This document shows, piece after piece, positions 1-10,521 of a DNA stretch of 64,000 bases. Position 1 is the first letter of the stretch, and each line of letters begins with the position of its first letter. The position numbers and the translations under genes are program-made. The notes beneath the pieces were generated by a model, which worked only from the letters and a program-made list of their open reading frames with translations, was not told the origin of the DNA and did not search any database. The stretch comes from VBAS01 sp963773465 (GTDB lineage: Bacteria > Bacteroidota > Bacteroidia > Chitinophagales > Chitinophagaceae): NCBI GenBank assembly GCA_963773465.1, contig CAVZBF010000004.1:992001-1056000 (forward strand), in the 5' to 3' direction.

Positions 1-2
1 GC

Positions 3-521
3 CATACGATAGAATATCTATTGCAGAAAGATCCACGGCACCGGTTCCAGTTAAAAGCCTTGCTAAAAACTTATGGTAATGGATTACAGGAAGTATTGCT
101 GAAAGGTGAAACCAAAAATCTTGTGCCTTATGGCAATCATGCAAGAGGCGCAAAATTTACGAATGTTACGCATTGGGCTGACGAAGCATTGATCACATCA
201 ATTGACGAGGTATGCCGGCAAATACCCAACTTTTATTATGGAAGACTTGACATTCGCTATAATACTTTGGAAGAACTTAAACAAGGAAAAAATTTTAGAA
301 TCATTGAATTAAATGGCGCAGGTAGTGAGCCTACTCATATTTATGACCCCGATCATTCAATATTTTTTGCCTGGAAAGAAATAATCAGGCATTTAAACCT
401 GTTGTATTCAATAAGCATTAAAAATAATAGATCAGGACATCCACACATGACCTTGAAACAGGGCCTGGGAATGCTGAAAGAAAATAAAAAGCTGGTCAAA
501 AAATTGAAACTTATTCAATGA
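3..521 (+). CDS. ATP-grasp-like protein, C-terminal part (cut by window edge)
   Basis: The reading frame is open to the window edge, so the true start lies upstream and the in-frame TTG at 21 is not needed. The visible part has the texture of the C-terminal lobe of an ATP-grasp enzyme. The segment FRIIELNGAGSEPTHIYDP carries the E-x-N pair that binds Mg-ATP in this fold, and FYYGRLDIRYN precedes it, as in D-Ala-D-Ala-ligase-like or carboxylate-amine ligases. Substrate cannot be told from this fragment. The tail after about residue 125 is Lys-rich and helical. A 66-base gap separates it from the next hydrolase gene on the same strand. Confidence 0.6.
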   Translation, partial: HTIEYLLQKDPRHRFQLKALLKTYGNGLQEVLLKGETKNLVPYGNHARGAKFTNVTHWADEALITSIDEVCRQIPNFYYGRLDIRYNTLEELKQGKNFRIIELNGAGSEPTHIYDPDHSIFFAWKEIIRHLNLLYSISIKNNRSGHPHMTLKQGLGMLKENKKLVKKLKLIQ

Positions 522-587
522 ACAAAGTTTCAGTTAATATATTCCTGGTTGGCCCGTTTCACTTGTTACCTTTACCCAAAGCAATTC

Positions 588-1439
588 ATGATGAAAAATT
601 CATCTCTTATTATGAAATTATTCATGCCGAATTTGTTTTTTATAATTCTGTGGACGGGCCAGGCGGCGGCGCAAGATGATAGATCTCAAATCAATAATGC
701 AGATACAGGTAGTTTCTTCAGATCGTTCGATAGCACAAAAATTTATTATGAAGTAAGAGGAACCGGTGAAGCAGTGGTGCTGGTCCATGGATTTATCGTC
801 AATTGTCAATCGTGGAAAAGAACTGAATTGTATAAAGACCTGCTTGCCGGGGGTTATAAAGTGATCATTCTTGATCAAAGAGGAAATGGTTTCTCTGATA
901 AACCACATACTCCTGAAGCTTATGAGAATGATGCAGAAGCTAAAGATATCATGGCATTGATGAAATTGCTTGGCATAAAAAAATACAGCGCAGTTGGGTA
1001 TTCAAGAGGTGCAATTATTGTTTCAAGATTATTGGTATTGGATAAAAAAATTCAGAAAGGTGTAATGGGTGGCATGGGCGCAGAGTTCACCAATCCTGAA
1101 TGGCCACGGCGGATTATGTTTTACAAAGCATTGCGCGGCGATTCAGTACCTGAACTTGAAGCAATGGTACAAAATGTAAAGAAGCAAGGACTCGATCAGC
1201 AGGCATTAGCATACTTGCAAAAAGCACAACCATCAACAAGCAAAGAGGAATTAGGTAAAATAAAACAACCTGTCTTAATCATTTGCGGCGATAAAGATTC
1301 TGACAATGGCTCGGCAAAAGAATTAGCAGATCTCTTTAAACACCCTGTATATAAGATAACTCCCGGCGATCATGGCGGGGCAAGCCGCACAAAAGAATTT
1401 TCAACAGAAGTGATCGCATTCCTTAAACGAAAGAACTAA
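588..1439 (+). CDS. secreted alpha/beta hydrolase
   Basis: Serine hydrolase of the alpha/beta fold, probably periplasmic. I place the start at ATG 588 (or 591 or 612) rather than TTG 549, because a signal peptide (LFMPNLFFIILWTGQAAAQ) then sits at the N-terminus. The oxyanion strand VVLVHGF is followed by LDQRGNGFSD, the nucleophile elbow GYSRGA, the acid ICGDKDS and the catalytic His in PGDHGG. The order and spacing are those of the 2-hydroxymuconate-hydrolase or haloperoxidase-like class, but the substrate is unknown. The 3' end overlaps the convergent GNAT gene by a few bases. Confidence 0.85.
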   Translation: MMKNSSLIMKLFMPNLFFIILWTGQAAAQDDRSQINNADTGSFFRSFDSTKIYYEVRGTGEAVVLVHGFIVNCQSWKRTELYKDLLAGGYKVIILDQRGNGFSDKPHTPEAYENDAEAKDIMALMKLLGIKKYSAVGYSRGAIIVSRLLVLDKKIQKGVMGGMGAEFTNPEWPRRIMFYKALRGDSVPELEAMVQNVKKQGLDQQALAYLQKAQPSTSKEELGKIKQPVLIICGDKDSDNGSAKELADLFKHPVYKITPGDHGGASRTKEFSTEVIAFLKRKN

Positions 1440-1922
1440 AGTTCTTTTTCCATGTACACTACCCCTTGCAAAGGATTATTATAATAAGCTGAAATATTTT
1501 TAAACCCGAATTGCTCATATAAATGCACGGCTGCCTGCAGTTTTAAAAATGTATCGAGGCGCATTTTCTCATAGTTCCGTTCTTTAGCCGAATTCAATAA
1601 TTCTTCGATCAGCAACCTTCCTATTTTATTTTTTCTGAACTCCGGCTTTACATAAAGTCGTTTCATTTCACAGGCACCTGCTTCTTTCATCTTACGTAAG
1701 GGCTATGCAGCCCGCAACCCGATAGCGATCGGGTTCATCATGCCAGTAGGCCAGTATAAGATCACCGTACGGTAATCCATATTTTTTTAATGGCGCCTGC
1801 AGTTCTTCCTCAAAACTTTGGAAGCATATATCCTCGTTCAATTCTTTTTCATACTCACGAAAAAGATCGCGGATAATATCCAGTTCCCTGCCTTCTTCAG
1901 CAATATGTTTAATGCGAAGCAT
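1436..1922 (-). pseudogene. GNAT family N-acetyltransferase, one frameshift
   Basis: The N-terminal part (MLRIKHIAEEGRELDIIRDL to VAGCIALT) and the C-terminal part (MKEAGACEMKRLYVKPEFR to VVYMEKEL) are adjacent in different frames. Removing one base near 1694-1697 joins them as GCIAL-RKMKEAGACEMKRLYV, the normal beta4-alpha3 acetyl-CoA region of a GNAT enzyme, with KNKIGRLLIEELL as the pyrophosphate loop. Total length would be about 160 residues, usual for the family. A 20-base palindromic repeat lies inside the gene at 1716-1735 and adds roughly six residues (PDRYRV) just before the GCIAL strand. Substrate unknown. The indel may be a sequencing error. Confidence 0.75.
1716..1735. repeat. short palindromic repeat inside the GNAT gene
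   Basis: AACCCGATAGCGATCGGGTT has perfect 8-base arms around AGCG. The same core, CCGATAGCTATCGG, occurs at 30311-30328 and, as a tandem run, at 38121-38180, each time inside a protein gene. Confidence 0.75.
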
Positions 1923-1978
1923 ATTTTTGTTGTATAAAATTAGTTTATCTACCTTTTCCGTGTAAAACCGTTTATGGA

Positions 1979-3155
1979 ATGAGTATCCGTTTTTTCACTT
2001 TTGTTTTTGCGTTATTGATCGGCACGAATATTTTCAGCCAGAAGTACAAGAAAATTCATGATGCTGCCGTATTGGTAGATACGCATAATGATTTTCCCAG
2101 CGCTTCCATCGAAAAGAAAGTAAGCTTTGATGCTGAGCTTTTGGGCAAAACACATTCTGATCTTGCCCGCATGCGTGCAGGCGGAGTGGATGTACAGATA
2201 TTCTCCATTTTTTGCGGACCCGAGCGGCAACAACCTTATGCATTTGCCAATCGGCAAATTGATTCAGTATATGAATGGGCCGCAAGAGCGCCTAAGAGAA
2301 TGGTGATTGTAAAAACCCCTTTTGAATTAAGACGGGCTGTTAAAGAAAAAAGATTGGCAGCAATGCTGGGTGTTGAAGGCGGTCATATGATCGAAGATAA
2401 AATTGAAAACCTCGATAACTTTTATGTCCGCGGAGTGCGATATATGACGCTTACATGGAATAACAGCACAAGCTGGGCTACTTCTGCTGCTGATGAAACG
2501 AACGAAAGGGGATTCATTGCCACATAAAGGGCTTACCGATCCTGGAATAAAGATCATAGAGAGGATGAACCAGCTTGGAATGCTGATCGATGTAAGCCAT
2601 AATGGTGAACAAACATTTTGGGATGTAATAAAATATACAACCAAGCCGATCATTGCATCGCATAGCAGTGTTTGGAATTTCTGTCATCACCGCAGGAATT
2701 TAAAAGACGACCAGATAAAAGCAATTGCAAAAAATGGCGGTGTGATCCATCTTAATTTTTATGCTGGTTTCCTTGACAGTACTTATGAAGGAAAAGCCAT
2801 TGGCTTTCTTGCAAAACACAGACCGGAAGTTGATTCGATGATCGCTAAAGGTGCACAGCCTGATTATGCACAGATCATGATGATGGAAAAATATAAGGAT
2901 GAAGTTGAATCATTTCGTCCGCCGCTTTCATTACTGATCGATCATCTCGATTATATCGTAAATCTTGTAGGTGTCGATCATGTCGGTCTTGGTTCTGATT
3001 TTGATGGCATCGAAGCGGGGCCAAAGGAATTAAACGGTGTGCAGGATTTTCCGCTGATCACTAAAGCGCTGCTGGAAAGAGGTTATAGCAAAAGAGATAT
3101 CAGGAAAATTTTAGGTGGAAATTTTTTACGGGTGTTCAGGGCTAATCAACTCTGA
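1979..3155 (+). pseudogene. membrane dipeptidase (peptidase M19), one frameshift
   Basis: Zinc dipeptidase of the renal dipeptidase family, exported by a signal peptide (FFTFVFALLIGTNIFSQ). The visible metal site includes VDTHNDF near the N-terminus (HxD), Glu in MLGVEGGHMI, His in ASHSSVWNFCHHRRN, and GLGSDFDG near the C-terminus. The frame breaks at the G run 2508-2511: one added G restores NERGDSLPHKGLTD, a conserved M19 stretch. The second open part begins in frame around 2493 and runs to 3155. With the indel fixed the protein is about 391 residues, normal for the family. The indel sits in a homopolymer, so a base-calling error is likely. It acts on short or D-Xaa-containing dipeptides. 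Confidence 0.85.
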
Positions 3156-3451
3156 GTGCTGATCTTTTCTTCTTCCTTCAATCTTTTATCAAAGAAAAAT
3201 GTGCCGGTAGGAATGATAGCTGCTATAAATGCAGCAGCAAACCATTTTAGCGATTTGTTACGATCGGTTTTGTACTCCCAGGCCAGCAATAGAAATGCTA
3301 CGAATAAAATGCCGTGCATCCAGCCAACAATCTTTACCGCGACCGGTTGTTGTAAAAAATATTTTAATGGCATAGCAATACAGAGTAATACTAAAAAAGA
3401 AATTCCTTCTGCGATGCCGGCTTTCCGAAGCCATGAAAGCTTTTTATTCAT
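3146..3451 (-). CDS. DUF3817 small integral membrane protein
   Basis: A 101-residue protein with three hydrophobic helices: AGIAEGISFLVLLCIAMPLK, IVGWMHGILFVAFLLLAW and WFAAAFIAAIIPTGTFFF. The E-G-xSFL start and the GWMHGxLF middle helix are typical of the DUF3817 family, which has no assigned reaction. The tail is charged (DKRLKEEEK) and probably cytoplasmic. It is convergent with the M19 gene and overlaps its end by 10 bases, so the two transcripts share a 3' end. Confidence 0.85.
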   Translation of the reverse strand: MNKKLSWLRKAGIAEGISFLVLLCIAMPLKYFLQQPVAVKIVGWMHGILFVAFLLLAWEYKTDRNKSLKWFAAAFIAAIIPTGTFFFDKRLKEEEKISTQS

Positions 3452-3554
3452 TTCCGTTTATTATCTTTTGCATTGGTGACGCAAGTTATCGAATGTTATC
3501 AGTGAAATTTTATTTTACAAAGGTTAAATTGCAGATGCTAAACACAAAACTGAC

Positions 3555-5731
3555 GTGTTAAAATCTTTTCTTGTCTTTTTATTTTTAATTTCTCTTGGCC
3601 AAATTGTTTTTGCCCAAAAGAAAAATGAAAAATTCCAATTACATATAAAAAAAGCTTCCGGTTCCATAAAGGTTGATGGCATAATGGATGAGCAAGCGTG
3701 GAAGGAAGCTGAAGTGGCTGCAGATTTTTTTATGGTATTACCCATGGATACCAGCTATGCAAAAGTGAGAACAGAAGTACGAATGAGTTATGATGGCGAA
3801 AATCTTTATTTATTGGCAACCTGTTATCACAAAGCGCAACAAAAGTATATGGTTGAATCACTGAAAAGAGATTTTGTTTTTGGAAAGAATGATAATTTTC
3901 TTTTGTTCATGGATCCATTTGATGACCGGACAAACGGTTTTTCATTTGGCGCCAATGCAGCAGGTGCGCAATGGGATGGCATGATGTACGAAGGAGGCAA
4001 AGTGGATCTGAGCTGGGATAATAAATGGACATCTGTTGTAAAAAATTATACTGACAAATGGATATTTGAAGCAGCGATCCCGTTTAAAACCATTCGTTAT
4101 AAAAAAGGAATTAAAACCTGGGGAATAAATTTTAGCCGGCTCGATATCATTGTTGCTGAAAAATCAAGCTGGGCGCCGGTGCCACGACAATTTCCAACTG
4201 CATCACTTGCTTATACCGGTTCGCTTGTTTGGGATGAGCCGCCTCCTGATGCCGGTGCAAATATTTCTATCATTCCTTACGTGCTTGGTGGCGTAAGTAA
4301 AAATTATGAAACAAGAAAAGCTGCAGATTATAAAAAAGATATTGGTGTTGATGCAAAGATCGCTGTCACATCTGCATTGAATCTTGATCTTACTGTCAAT
4401 CCGGATTTTTCGCAGGTGGAAGTAGACAGGCAAGTAACAAACCTCGATCGCTTTGAACTTTTCTTTCCTGAAAAAAGACAATTCTTTCTTGAGAATGGCG
4501 ATCACTTTTCAAATTTTGGTTATGCCACTATTCGCCCATTCTTTTCGCGGCGCATCGGCTTGAATGTTCCGATCAGTTTTGGTGCAAGGTTGAGTGGAAA
4601 GCTTAATAAAGATTGGCGCATTGGTGTAATGGATATGCAAACCGGCAAGAGTTGATTCAATGGAATTGCCCGCACAGAATTTTGCAGTGAGTTGCTTTGC
4701 AACGAAGAGTTTTTTCCCGGTCCAATATTGGTTTTTTATTTGTCAATAAGCAATCGGTGAATTATCATCCTGCGGACACGGCCAACTATAAATACTCATC
4801 ATTCAACCGGAATTTTGGTTTTGAATACAACCTGGCATCGTTGAATAATTTATGGACAGGTAAAATGATGTTGTTAAAATCATTTAGTCCCGGTAACCCG
4901 GGTAACAATTGGGTGCATGCAGCCAATCTTCAGTATGCAAGCCGCAAATGGACGATCGGATGGCAACACGAATACATTGGAAAAAATTACACCGCTGAAG
5001 TAGGGTATGTGCCGCGAACAAATTATATAAAAGCAAGTCCTTTTGTTAGCCGGTTATTTTTTCCAAAAAAAGGGAAAGTGCTGAGTCATGGGCCAAGAGT
5101 CTTTCCGGGTTATTTTTTTTCACCATCAATGAAACAAACAGATCATGAAAATATCTTTCTATATCTGCTGAACTTTCGTAATCAAAGTTTATTTGATGTA
5201 TGGTTTGGGGATGTATTCATTGACCTGTTACAACCATTTGATCCGACAAATTCAGGAAAAGATACATTGGCCCGTGGTACGCATCACCGCTGGAAAGCAT
5301 GGGGTATAGAATATATTTCCAAGCCACAAAGCCGTTTCACTTTTGGTTTTAGTACAAGATTCGGCGGTTACTATGCAAATGGCGATCGCATAAATATTAC
5401 AACTGATCTTGGTTATCGTTTTCAGCCATTCGTGAATATTGCTATCAATACAAGCTATAATAATATTGATCTGCCGTTGCCATGGGGTAAAACTGATTTC
5501 TGGCTGATAGGGCCAAGAGTTGATGTGACGATGACAAACAAATTATTCTTTACCGCATTTATTCAATACAACGATCAGCAAAAAAATATAAATGTTAATA
5601 CAAGATTTCAATGGCGCTACCGCCCCGCTTCAGATCTTTTCATTGTATATACTGATAATTATTACACCAATCCATTGTATGTGCGCAACCGTGCAGTAGT
5701 AATAAAGTTTACTTATTGGTGGAATATGTAG
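3555..5731 (+). pseudogene. DUF5916 outer-membrane protein, two frameshifts
   Basis: A GTG start at 3555 gives a signal peptide (SFLVFLFLISLGQIVFAQ). It is followed by a carbohydrate-binding family 9-like domain (IKVDGIMDEQAWKEAEVAADF, FSFGANAAGAQWDG) and then the DUF5916 barrel region (NLDLTVNPDFSQVEVDRQVTN, LFFPEKRQFFLENG). The frame breaks near 4650 and again near 4687. Removing single bases gives MQTGKVDS..ELPAQNFAVSALQRRVFSRSNIG, after which 4697-5731 continues to a C-terminal strand ending FTYWW. Corrected length is about 725 residues, close to the family norm. Two indels within 40 bases suggest a locally poor sequence. Function in the family is unknown; outer-membrane location is inferred. 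Confidence 0.8.
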
Positions 5732-5765
5732 TTTGTTATTTGATCGTACACAATGCGGGCATTAT

Positions 5766-5785
5766 AGCCCACGGTTTAAACCATG
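5766..5785. repeat. partial copy of the 'agcccacggtttaaacc' palindrome
   Basis: AGCCCACGGTTTAAACCATG matches the left half and centre of the perfect 38-base palindrome at 23745-23782, but its right arm has diverged. It lies just before the CHU_C gene. Confidence 0.6.
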
Positions 5786-5842
5786 CCTCCTTGGTCATCC
5801 ATACTCTCCCCACAATTGGCTACATTTATAGTCTATACCTGC

Positions 5843-7825
5843 ATGAAACAACATTACCTGCATTTATGTTTTTTTAAACTTCCGCACTCTGTTCTTAAGG
5901 GAATAATTCATTGCTGTGCCTATGTTTTTTTGTCAGGCATTTCGCTTATTTCATCTGCACAACTTTGTACTGGTAATCTTGGTTCACCTATTATAAATAC
6001 CACATTTGGGGCCGGCGCTTCACAACCACTGCCACCGGGCAGCACTTCCTATACATATAGTCATGGTTGTCCTTCACCCGGAAATTATTCCATCGAACAT
6101 TTTTTATTTGGTTGTGCTGCCAACACCTGGGTAACACTTACCGGCGATCATACCCATGACCTCAATGGCAATTATATGCTGGTAAACGGTGCGACAGCTC
6201 CCGCAACTGTTTTAGTTGATACAGTTTCGGGCTTATGCAGTAATACAACATACCAGTTTTCTGCATGGCTTGCAAATTGTATGAAAAGCAATGCATGCAG
6301 TGGTAATCCCGTGTTGCCCAACTTTACTTTTTCCATTGAAACTGTTACCGGTACCGTGCTCGCATCAACTGTTACTCCCGATCTCCCGATAACCGGTTTT
6401 AAAGATTGGATTGAATATGGTGTTTGTTATACTACTCCATCTGTAACACCCGGTGCATTGGTGCTTCGTATAAAATGTAATACCGGCGGACCATGCGGCA
6501 GCAGCTTTGTTATGGATGATGTTACTTTAAGAGCAGCAGGTCCATCTATTAATGTTACGGTGAATGGTGCTAATACCCCGGTTCTCGATCTATGCATGGG
6601 TTATACCACTAATTTTATTTTTAATGGAACGTATAGTGGTTTTACAGACCCGGTACTGCAATGGCAAAGAAGCCTGGATAGCGGCACAACCTGGAATGCG
6701 ATACCGGGAGCCACAACAGCAACCTATATTATGCCGCATAGAAATGACAGCGTTATTTTATACCGGCTAAGTATTGCAGAACGAACGAATGCCGGCAATG
6801 CTAACTGTGCTATTAATTCGGGTGAAGTATGGACAAATGTTCATCCACTGCCGAATCACATTCCGCTTCAACAAGTATTGGGTTGCCTTAATAAAGATCT
6901 GACGCTATCTGCACCGGAATATTTTTTAGCATATCAATGGACGGGCCCCAATGGCTTTCAAAGCAATCTCCGGCAGCCGGTAATAAACAATTTGCAATAT
7001 GCCGGTGCAGGAATGTATACTGTATTACTTACGGCAGATTTTGGTTGTTCTGTAACAGATAGCTTCCAGCTGAATGTTTTTCCAGGCACTACTATTTCTA
7101 CCAATACACTTTATAATATATGTGACGGAAGCAGTGTAAATCTTTCAGCAACGGGTGATGGAAACTATGAATGGACACCGTCAATCGGTTTGTCAAATGC
7201 ATTTATACCAAACCCGGTTGCAAGTCCACGGGATTCTATAGCATATAAAGTGGTGTTGACTAATATTTATGGATGCAAGGATTCGGCGCAGGTAGTTATT
7301 AATGTTTATAAAAAAGCACGAGTTGATGCCGGGCCCGATAAAGTAATATTGACAGGAGATACCGCGCTACTTGCGGGTTCCGTTTCCGGTACCGGGGTAA
7401 ATTATTTTTGGTCGCCGAATAATACCTTAAGCAGTGTAACGGTGCTTCAGCCTGCTGTGTTTCCTCTTGTACAAACTATTTATACTTTACATGGTGTTTC
7501 CAATGTGGGTTGTGGTAATGCAAGCGATGATGTTACTGTAAGCGTGTATAAAGATGTTTTAATGCCCAATGCTTTTACGCCGAATAAGGATGGCATCAAC
7601 GATGTTTTTCATGTATTGGCTCTTGACAATTATGAGTTGAGCTTATTTAATATCTATACCCGCTGGGGACAAAAGATCTTTAGCACAACGAATGCAACTA
7701 TTGGATGGGATGGAACAGTAAAAGGAGTTCCCCAGGCAACAGGTTTGTATGTCTATTATCTTGAAATGAAAAGTAAAGCCGGTAAAAAGATAACGAGGAA
7801 AGGAACTGTCTTGCTTATAAGGTAG
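5843..7825 (+). CDS. secreted protein with CHU_C (gliding motility-type, T9SS type B) C-terminal domain
   Basis: ATG 5843 is preferred over 5783, because it leads into the signal segment ending SLISSAQLC. The body is rich in Thr, Ser, Asn and Cys, with an N-terminal jelly-roll-like part (about residues 30-230, GFKDWIEYGVCYT, MDDVTLRAAG). Ig/PKD-like repeats follow, marked by YQWTGPNGFQSN, YEWTPSIGLSN and YFWSPNNTLSS. The last 90 residues (MPNAFTPNKDGINDVF, IYTRWGQKIFST, GLYVYYLEM, KGTVLLIR) are a textbook CHU_C domain, which directs export and surface attachment by the type IX system. It is likely a surface adhesin or sheath protein. No enzymatic motif is visible. It is convergent with the next gene. 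Confidence 0.92.
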   Translation: MKQHYLHLCFFKLPHSVLKGIIHCCAYVFLSGISLISSAQLCTGNLGSPIINTTFGAGASQPLPPGSTSYTYSHGCPSPGNYSIEHFLFGCAANTWVTLTGDHTHDLNGNYMLVNGATAPATVLVDTVSGLCSNTTYQFSAWLANCMKSNACSGNPVLPNFTFSIETVTGTVLASTVTPDLPITGFKDWIEYGVCYTTPSVTPGALVLRIKCNTGGPCGSSFVMDDVTLRAAGPSINVTVNGANTPVLDLCMGYTTNFIFNGTYSGFTDPVLQWQRSLDSGTTWNAIPGATTATYIMPHRNDSVILYRLSIAERTNAGNANCAINSGEVWTNVHPLPNHIPLQQVLGCLNKDLTLSAPEYFLAYQWTGPNGFQSNLRQPVINNLQYAGAGMYTVLLTADFGCSVTDSFQLNVFPGTTISTNTLYNICDGSSVNLSATGDGNYEWTPSIGLSNAFIPNPVASPRDSIAYKVVLTNIYGCKDSAQVVINVYKKARVDAGPDKVILTGDTALLAGSVSGTGVNYFWSPNNTLSSVTVLQPAVFPLVQTIYTLHGVSNVGCGNASDDVTVSVYKDVLMPNAFTPNKDGINDVFHVLALDNYELSLFNIYTRWGQKIFSTTNATIGWDGTVKGVPQATGLYVYYLEMKSKAGKKITRKGTVLLIR

Positions 7826-7873
7826 ACATTGTCCATGTAAATTTTCCTTGTGAAATACCGGCTGTTAAAATGA

Positions 7874-8878
7874 TTATTGTTTTCTTACCTGTATTGTAAA
7901 AGCCCTGGCAGGATTGTCGCTTATTAAATGATCAAGCTCTTCTTTATTGAATCCTCTTGCTTTCAGTGTCGGAAATAATTTGGTAAAAATATTGCTGTAG
8001 GGTTGTATCGTTTGCGTTTGCTTTTGCGGATCGTACCAACCCGCATCATGTGATATCAGGATTTTATCCAGTATGCCTTTCTCTTTTGCAAACACAAGCT
8101 TCTCCACATGTTTATCCAGGTCCCAGCCCAAACCATCAAGACTTATCCAACAACCTTGTTTAGCTGCCCGCAGATAATTTTTATTGTCTTTTTCATTTTG
8201 TGCATGCACCCAGATAAATGCTTTTGGTGAAACACCCATTTCTTTCAGTATTTGCAGTTGAGGCCATAATCCCTTTGCTTCGCCGGTATGGGAGGCAATC
8301 GTCAATCCGGTTTGTAAATGAGTAATTGCTGCTGCTTTTACCAGCTTCTGATCCATATCCTCAAGTGTGTCTGCCGCATCAACACTGATTTTAATAAAGC
8401 CAGGTTTTATAGATGTTCCTTCAATTCCATTTTTATATTCATCGATCCACATTGCAGCCAGTTCTTCAGGAGTTTTCTCAAACGCAAATGCTGGAATGTA
8501 TTTATTATTTACTGCTCCATAAAAGCCGGTATTGGTTACAATAGTCAGCCCTGTTCTCTTTGCGATCTTTTCCAGCAGTAACACATCTCTGCCAAGATAA
8601 GCCGGCGTAGCATCAACAAAATATTTTACATTATGTGATCTTATTTCTTCAAGATAATTGAGTGTACTGTTTATTACATCATTATGATTCCATCTTTTGA
8701 GATCAATACTGTCAGCGCCGATAAAATCTACAAGAATATGTTCGTGTGAAAGCCATACATCTCCGGGCGATGGGTTGACCATACCCGTAACGGATTGTAT
8801 CGAATTATTTTTTCCGGAAGAGCAACTTACAAGAATGAGGGATAATAATATATTGTATTTATGGAAGAACCTTTTCAC
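7874..8878 (-). CDS. phosphotriesterase-family amidohydrolase, lipoprotein
   Basis: The N-terminus has a lipobox (LSLILVSCSSG), so the mature protein should be lipid-anchored in the periplasm or outer membrane. Metal ligands of the phosphotriesterase/parathion hydrolase family are in order: HxH in WLSHEHILVDF, a carboxylatable Lys in GFIKISVDA, His in IASHTGEAKG, His in FIWVHAQNE, and Asp in LISHDAGWYDP. Length (334) fits the family. Natural substrates are usually lactones or phosphoesters, and which applies here is open. It is followed at 29 bases by the VOC gene (upstream on this strand). Confidence 0.88.
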   Translation of the reverse strand: MKRFFHKYNILLSLILVSCSSGKNNSIQSVTGMVNPSPGDVWLSHEHILVDFIGADSIDLKRWNHNDVINSTLNYLEEIRSHNVKYFVDATPAYLGRDVLLLEKIAKRTGLTIVTNTGFYGAVNNKYIPAFAFEKTPEELAAMWIDEYKNGIEGTSIKPGFIKISVDAADTLEDMDQKLVKAAAITHLQTGLTIASHTGEAKGLWPQLQILKEMGVSPKAFIWVHAQNEKDNKNYLRAAKQGCWISLDGLGWDLDKHVEKLVFAKEKGILDKILISHDAGWYDPQKQTQTIQPYSNIFTKLFPTLKARGFNKEELDHLISDNPARAFTIQVRKQ

Positions 8879-8907
8879 CGATTCACTGATTTTTCGGAAA
8901 GTATTCT

Positions 8908-9276
8908 TTACCCGATATCTTCCGAAATAAATATCGCATTTGAATTGAGATCATGGAAAGCGAATTCATTTGTTCCCCAGGGAGTACCTGGCTTAAAGTC
9001 TTCGTCTTTAACGGTTCCTCTTTGTTTGAACTCTTCAAAAATAGGCTTGATGTTCGTTACATCAATGCGGATGACTGCGCCACCATTCATCGGATCGTCT
9101 TGTGTGCCGGCATGCCACTGAAGGTGTATTTCAAACCCATCCCGGTAAAGCCCTGCATACATTTTTTCATGAGAAAAAGAAACTTCAAAACCTGTTTTCT
9201 CTTTATACCATGCAACATCCCTGGCAATGTCGGCAGATTCAAGAACCGGTATTATTTTTACAAGTTCTGTACTCAT
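8908..9276 (-). CDS. VOC (glyoxalase/bleomycin-resistance fold) protein
   Basis: A 122-residue single-domain VOC protein. The pattern is KIIPVLESADIARDVAWYKEKTGFEV, then GLYRDGFEIHLQWHAG and a second half with AVIRIDVTNI, GTPWGTNEFAFHDLNSNAIFI. His in EIHLQWH and Glu in TNEFAFHD are the positions that usually bind metal or ligand in this fold. Members include bleomycin-binding proteins and small lyases; the sequence does not decide between them. It lies 9 bases downstream of the serine hydrolase gene and is probably co-transcribed with it. Confidence 0.88.
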   Translation of the reverse strand: MSTELVKIIPVLESADIARDVAWYKEKTGFEVSFSHEKMYAGLYRDGFEIHLQWHAGTQDDPMNGGAVIRIDVTNIKPIFEEFKQRGTVKDEDFKPGTPWGTNEFAFHDLNSNAIFISEDIG

Positions 9277-9285
9277 TTGATTTAA

Positions 9286-10452
9286 TTATTTGGTTTGTGA
9301 CGCATTTATAACCAGTTGCACAAGCTCCCCGATTTTCGATGGTTCTAACCAACGTACAACTATTACAAGATCATGCTCATTATCTATTACAATAAAATTA
9401 CCGCCAAATCCATCTGCGGAATAAATTTTTTTTGAAACATTGCCCAATCGATTCTCTTCATTTGTCCACCACATTAAGCCATAAGATTTATTGGCCGAAG
9501 AAGGCTGGCTTACTGAATTCACCCATTGCTCAGATACGAGTTGTTTATTTTTCCATTTACCTTTTCTTAAAAACAATAAACCAAATCTTGCGTGATCAAG
9601 AGTATTAATGAATAAACCGCCGCCAAAATGTCCGCCACCGCTTACCGATTCTATCATCTGCCCGTCCACATTCACAAAAGAATTATCATAGCCATACCAT
9701 CTCCAGGTGGTGGATGCCCCGATAGGATCCATGATCCTTTCACGCAGCACCACGGGTAAAGGCTTTCGTATTACTTGTAATAATGAATACGCCAATAAAT
9801 TTACCCGGACATCATTGTATTCAAATGTTGTTCCCGGTTCCAGTAATTTTCTGTTTTTCCATTCATCAATAGTTCCTTGCCGCGGAGGACGATCAGCCCA
9901 ATCGCATATATCAAATAAACAACCTGACCAATCGGATGATTGCGTAAGTAAATGCCGCCATGTAATTTTGGAATTATGTTCTCCGTCAAATTTCCCGTCC
10001 CACACATATTCATTTACACGGTCATCAATATTTTTTATTAAATGATCATCGATGACGATACCCGCAACAGTTGAAAGATAACTTTTCGTAACACTGTAAG
10101 TCATATCCACTCTTTTTACATCGCCCCATTGGGCAACGATATATCCATTCTTTAAAATAATACCAGCGGGCTTTCCTCTTTCTCTCATTGGACCTGCTAT
10201 TTTGTAATCCGGCTCATTTGCATACGCTTTCAAATTTGCGATACGAAGGTCATAATCGGTTTTTGTTTCATTGCGAATAGCAAAGCTTACAGCGCTGTCG
10301 ATTAACGCACCATTCATTTTTAATTCTGCGGGTTTCTTTGTTTGCCAGGTCGAATCGGGGAAATAGGGTTGCTGGCTATAGCTTATGAGTAAAAGATCTT
10401 GAAAGATAAAAATGAAAACAATCTTATAAAAATTACGATGCTTCATTAACAT
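9286..10452 (-). CDS. secreted serine hydrolase, class C beta-lactamase fold
   Basis: The N-terminus is a signal peptide (IVFIFIFQDLLLISYSQQ). The SxxK motif is in TYSVTKSYLS and the second-site Tyr in FEYNDVRVN. The third motif is altered, reading YSADGFGGNF where HxG is usual. Such proteins cleave or transfer esters, amides or D-amino-acid peptides in the periplasm. A true beta-lactamase role is unlikely from the sequence alone. The start could be Met1 or Met3. It heads a short minus-strand run with the VOC and phosphotriesterase genes. Confidence 0.85.
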   Translation of the reverse strand: MLMKHRNFYKIVFIFIFQDLLLISYSQQPYFPDSTWQTKKPAELKMNGALIDSAVSFAIRNETKTDYDLRIANLKAYANEPDYKIAGPMRERGKPAGIILKNGYIVAQWGDVKRVDMTYSVTKSYLSTVAGIVIDDHLIKNIDDRVNEYVWDGKFDGEHNSKITWRHLLTQSSDWSGCLFDICDWADRPPRQGTIDEWKNRKLLEPGTTFEYNDVRVNLLAYSLLQVIRKPLPVVLRERIMDPIGASTTWRWYGYDNSFVNVDGQMIESVSGGGHFGGGLFINTLDHARFGLLFLRKGKWKNKQLVSEQWVNSVSQPSSANKSYGLMWWTNEENRLGNVSKKIYSADGFGGNFIVIDNEHDLVIVVRWLEPSKIGELVQLVINASQTK

Positions 10453-10521
10453 GTGTTGCTTGTGAGAGTTAGAATCTGCCCCAAATGTCTGGCAACCTAT
10501 TGGATATTCAACAACAAGTTA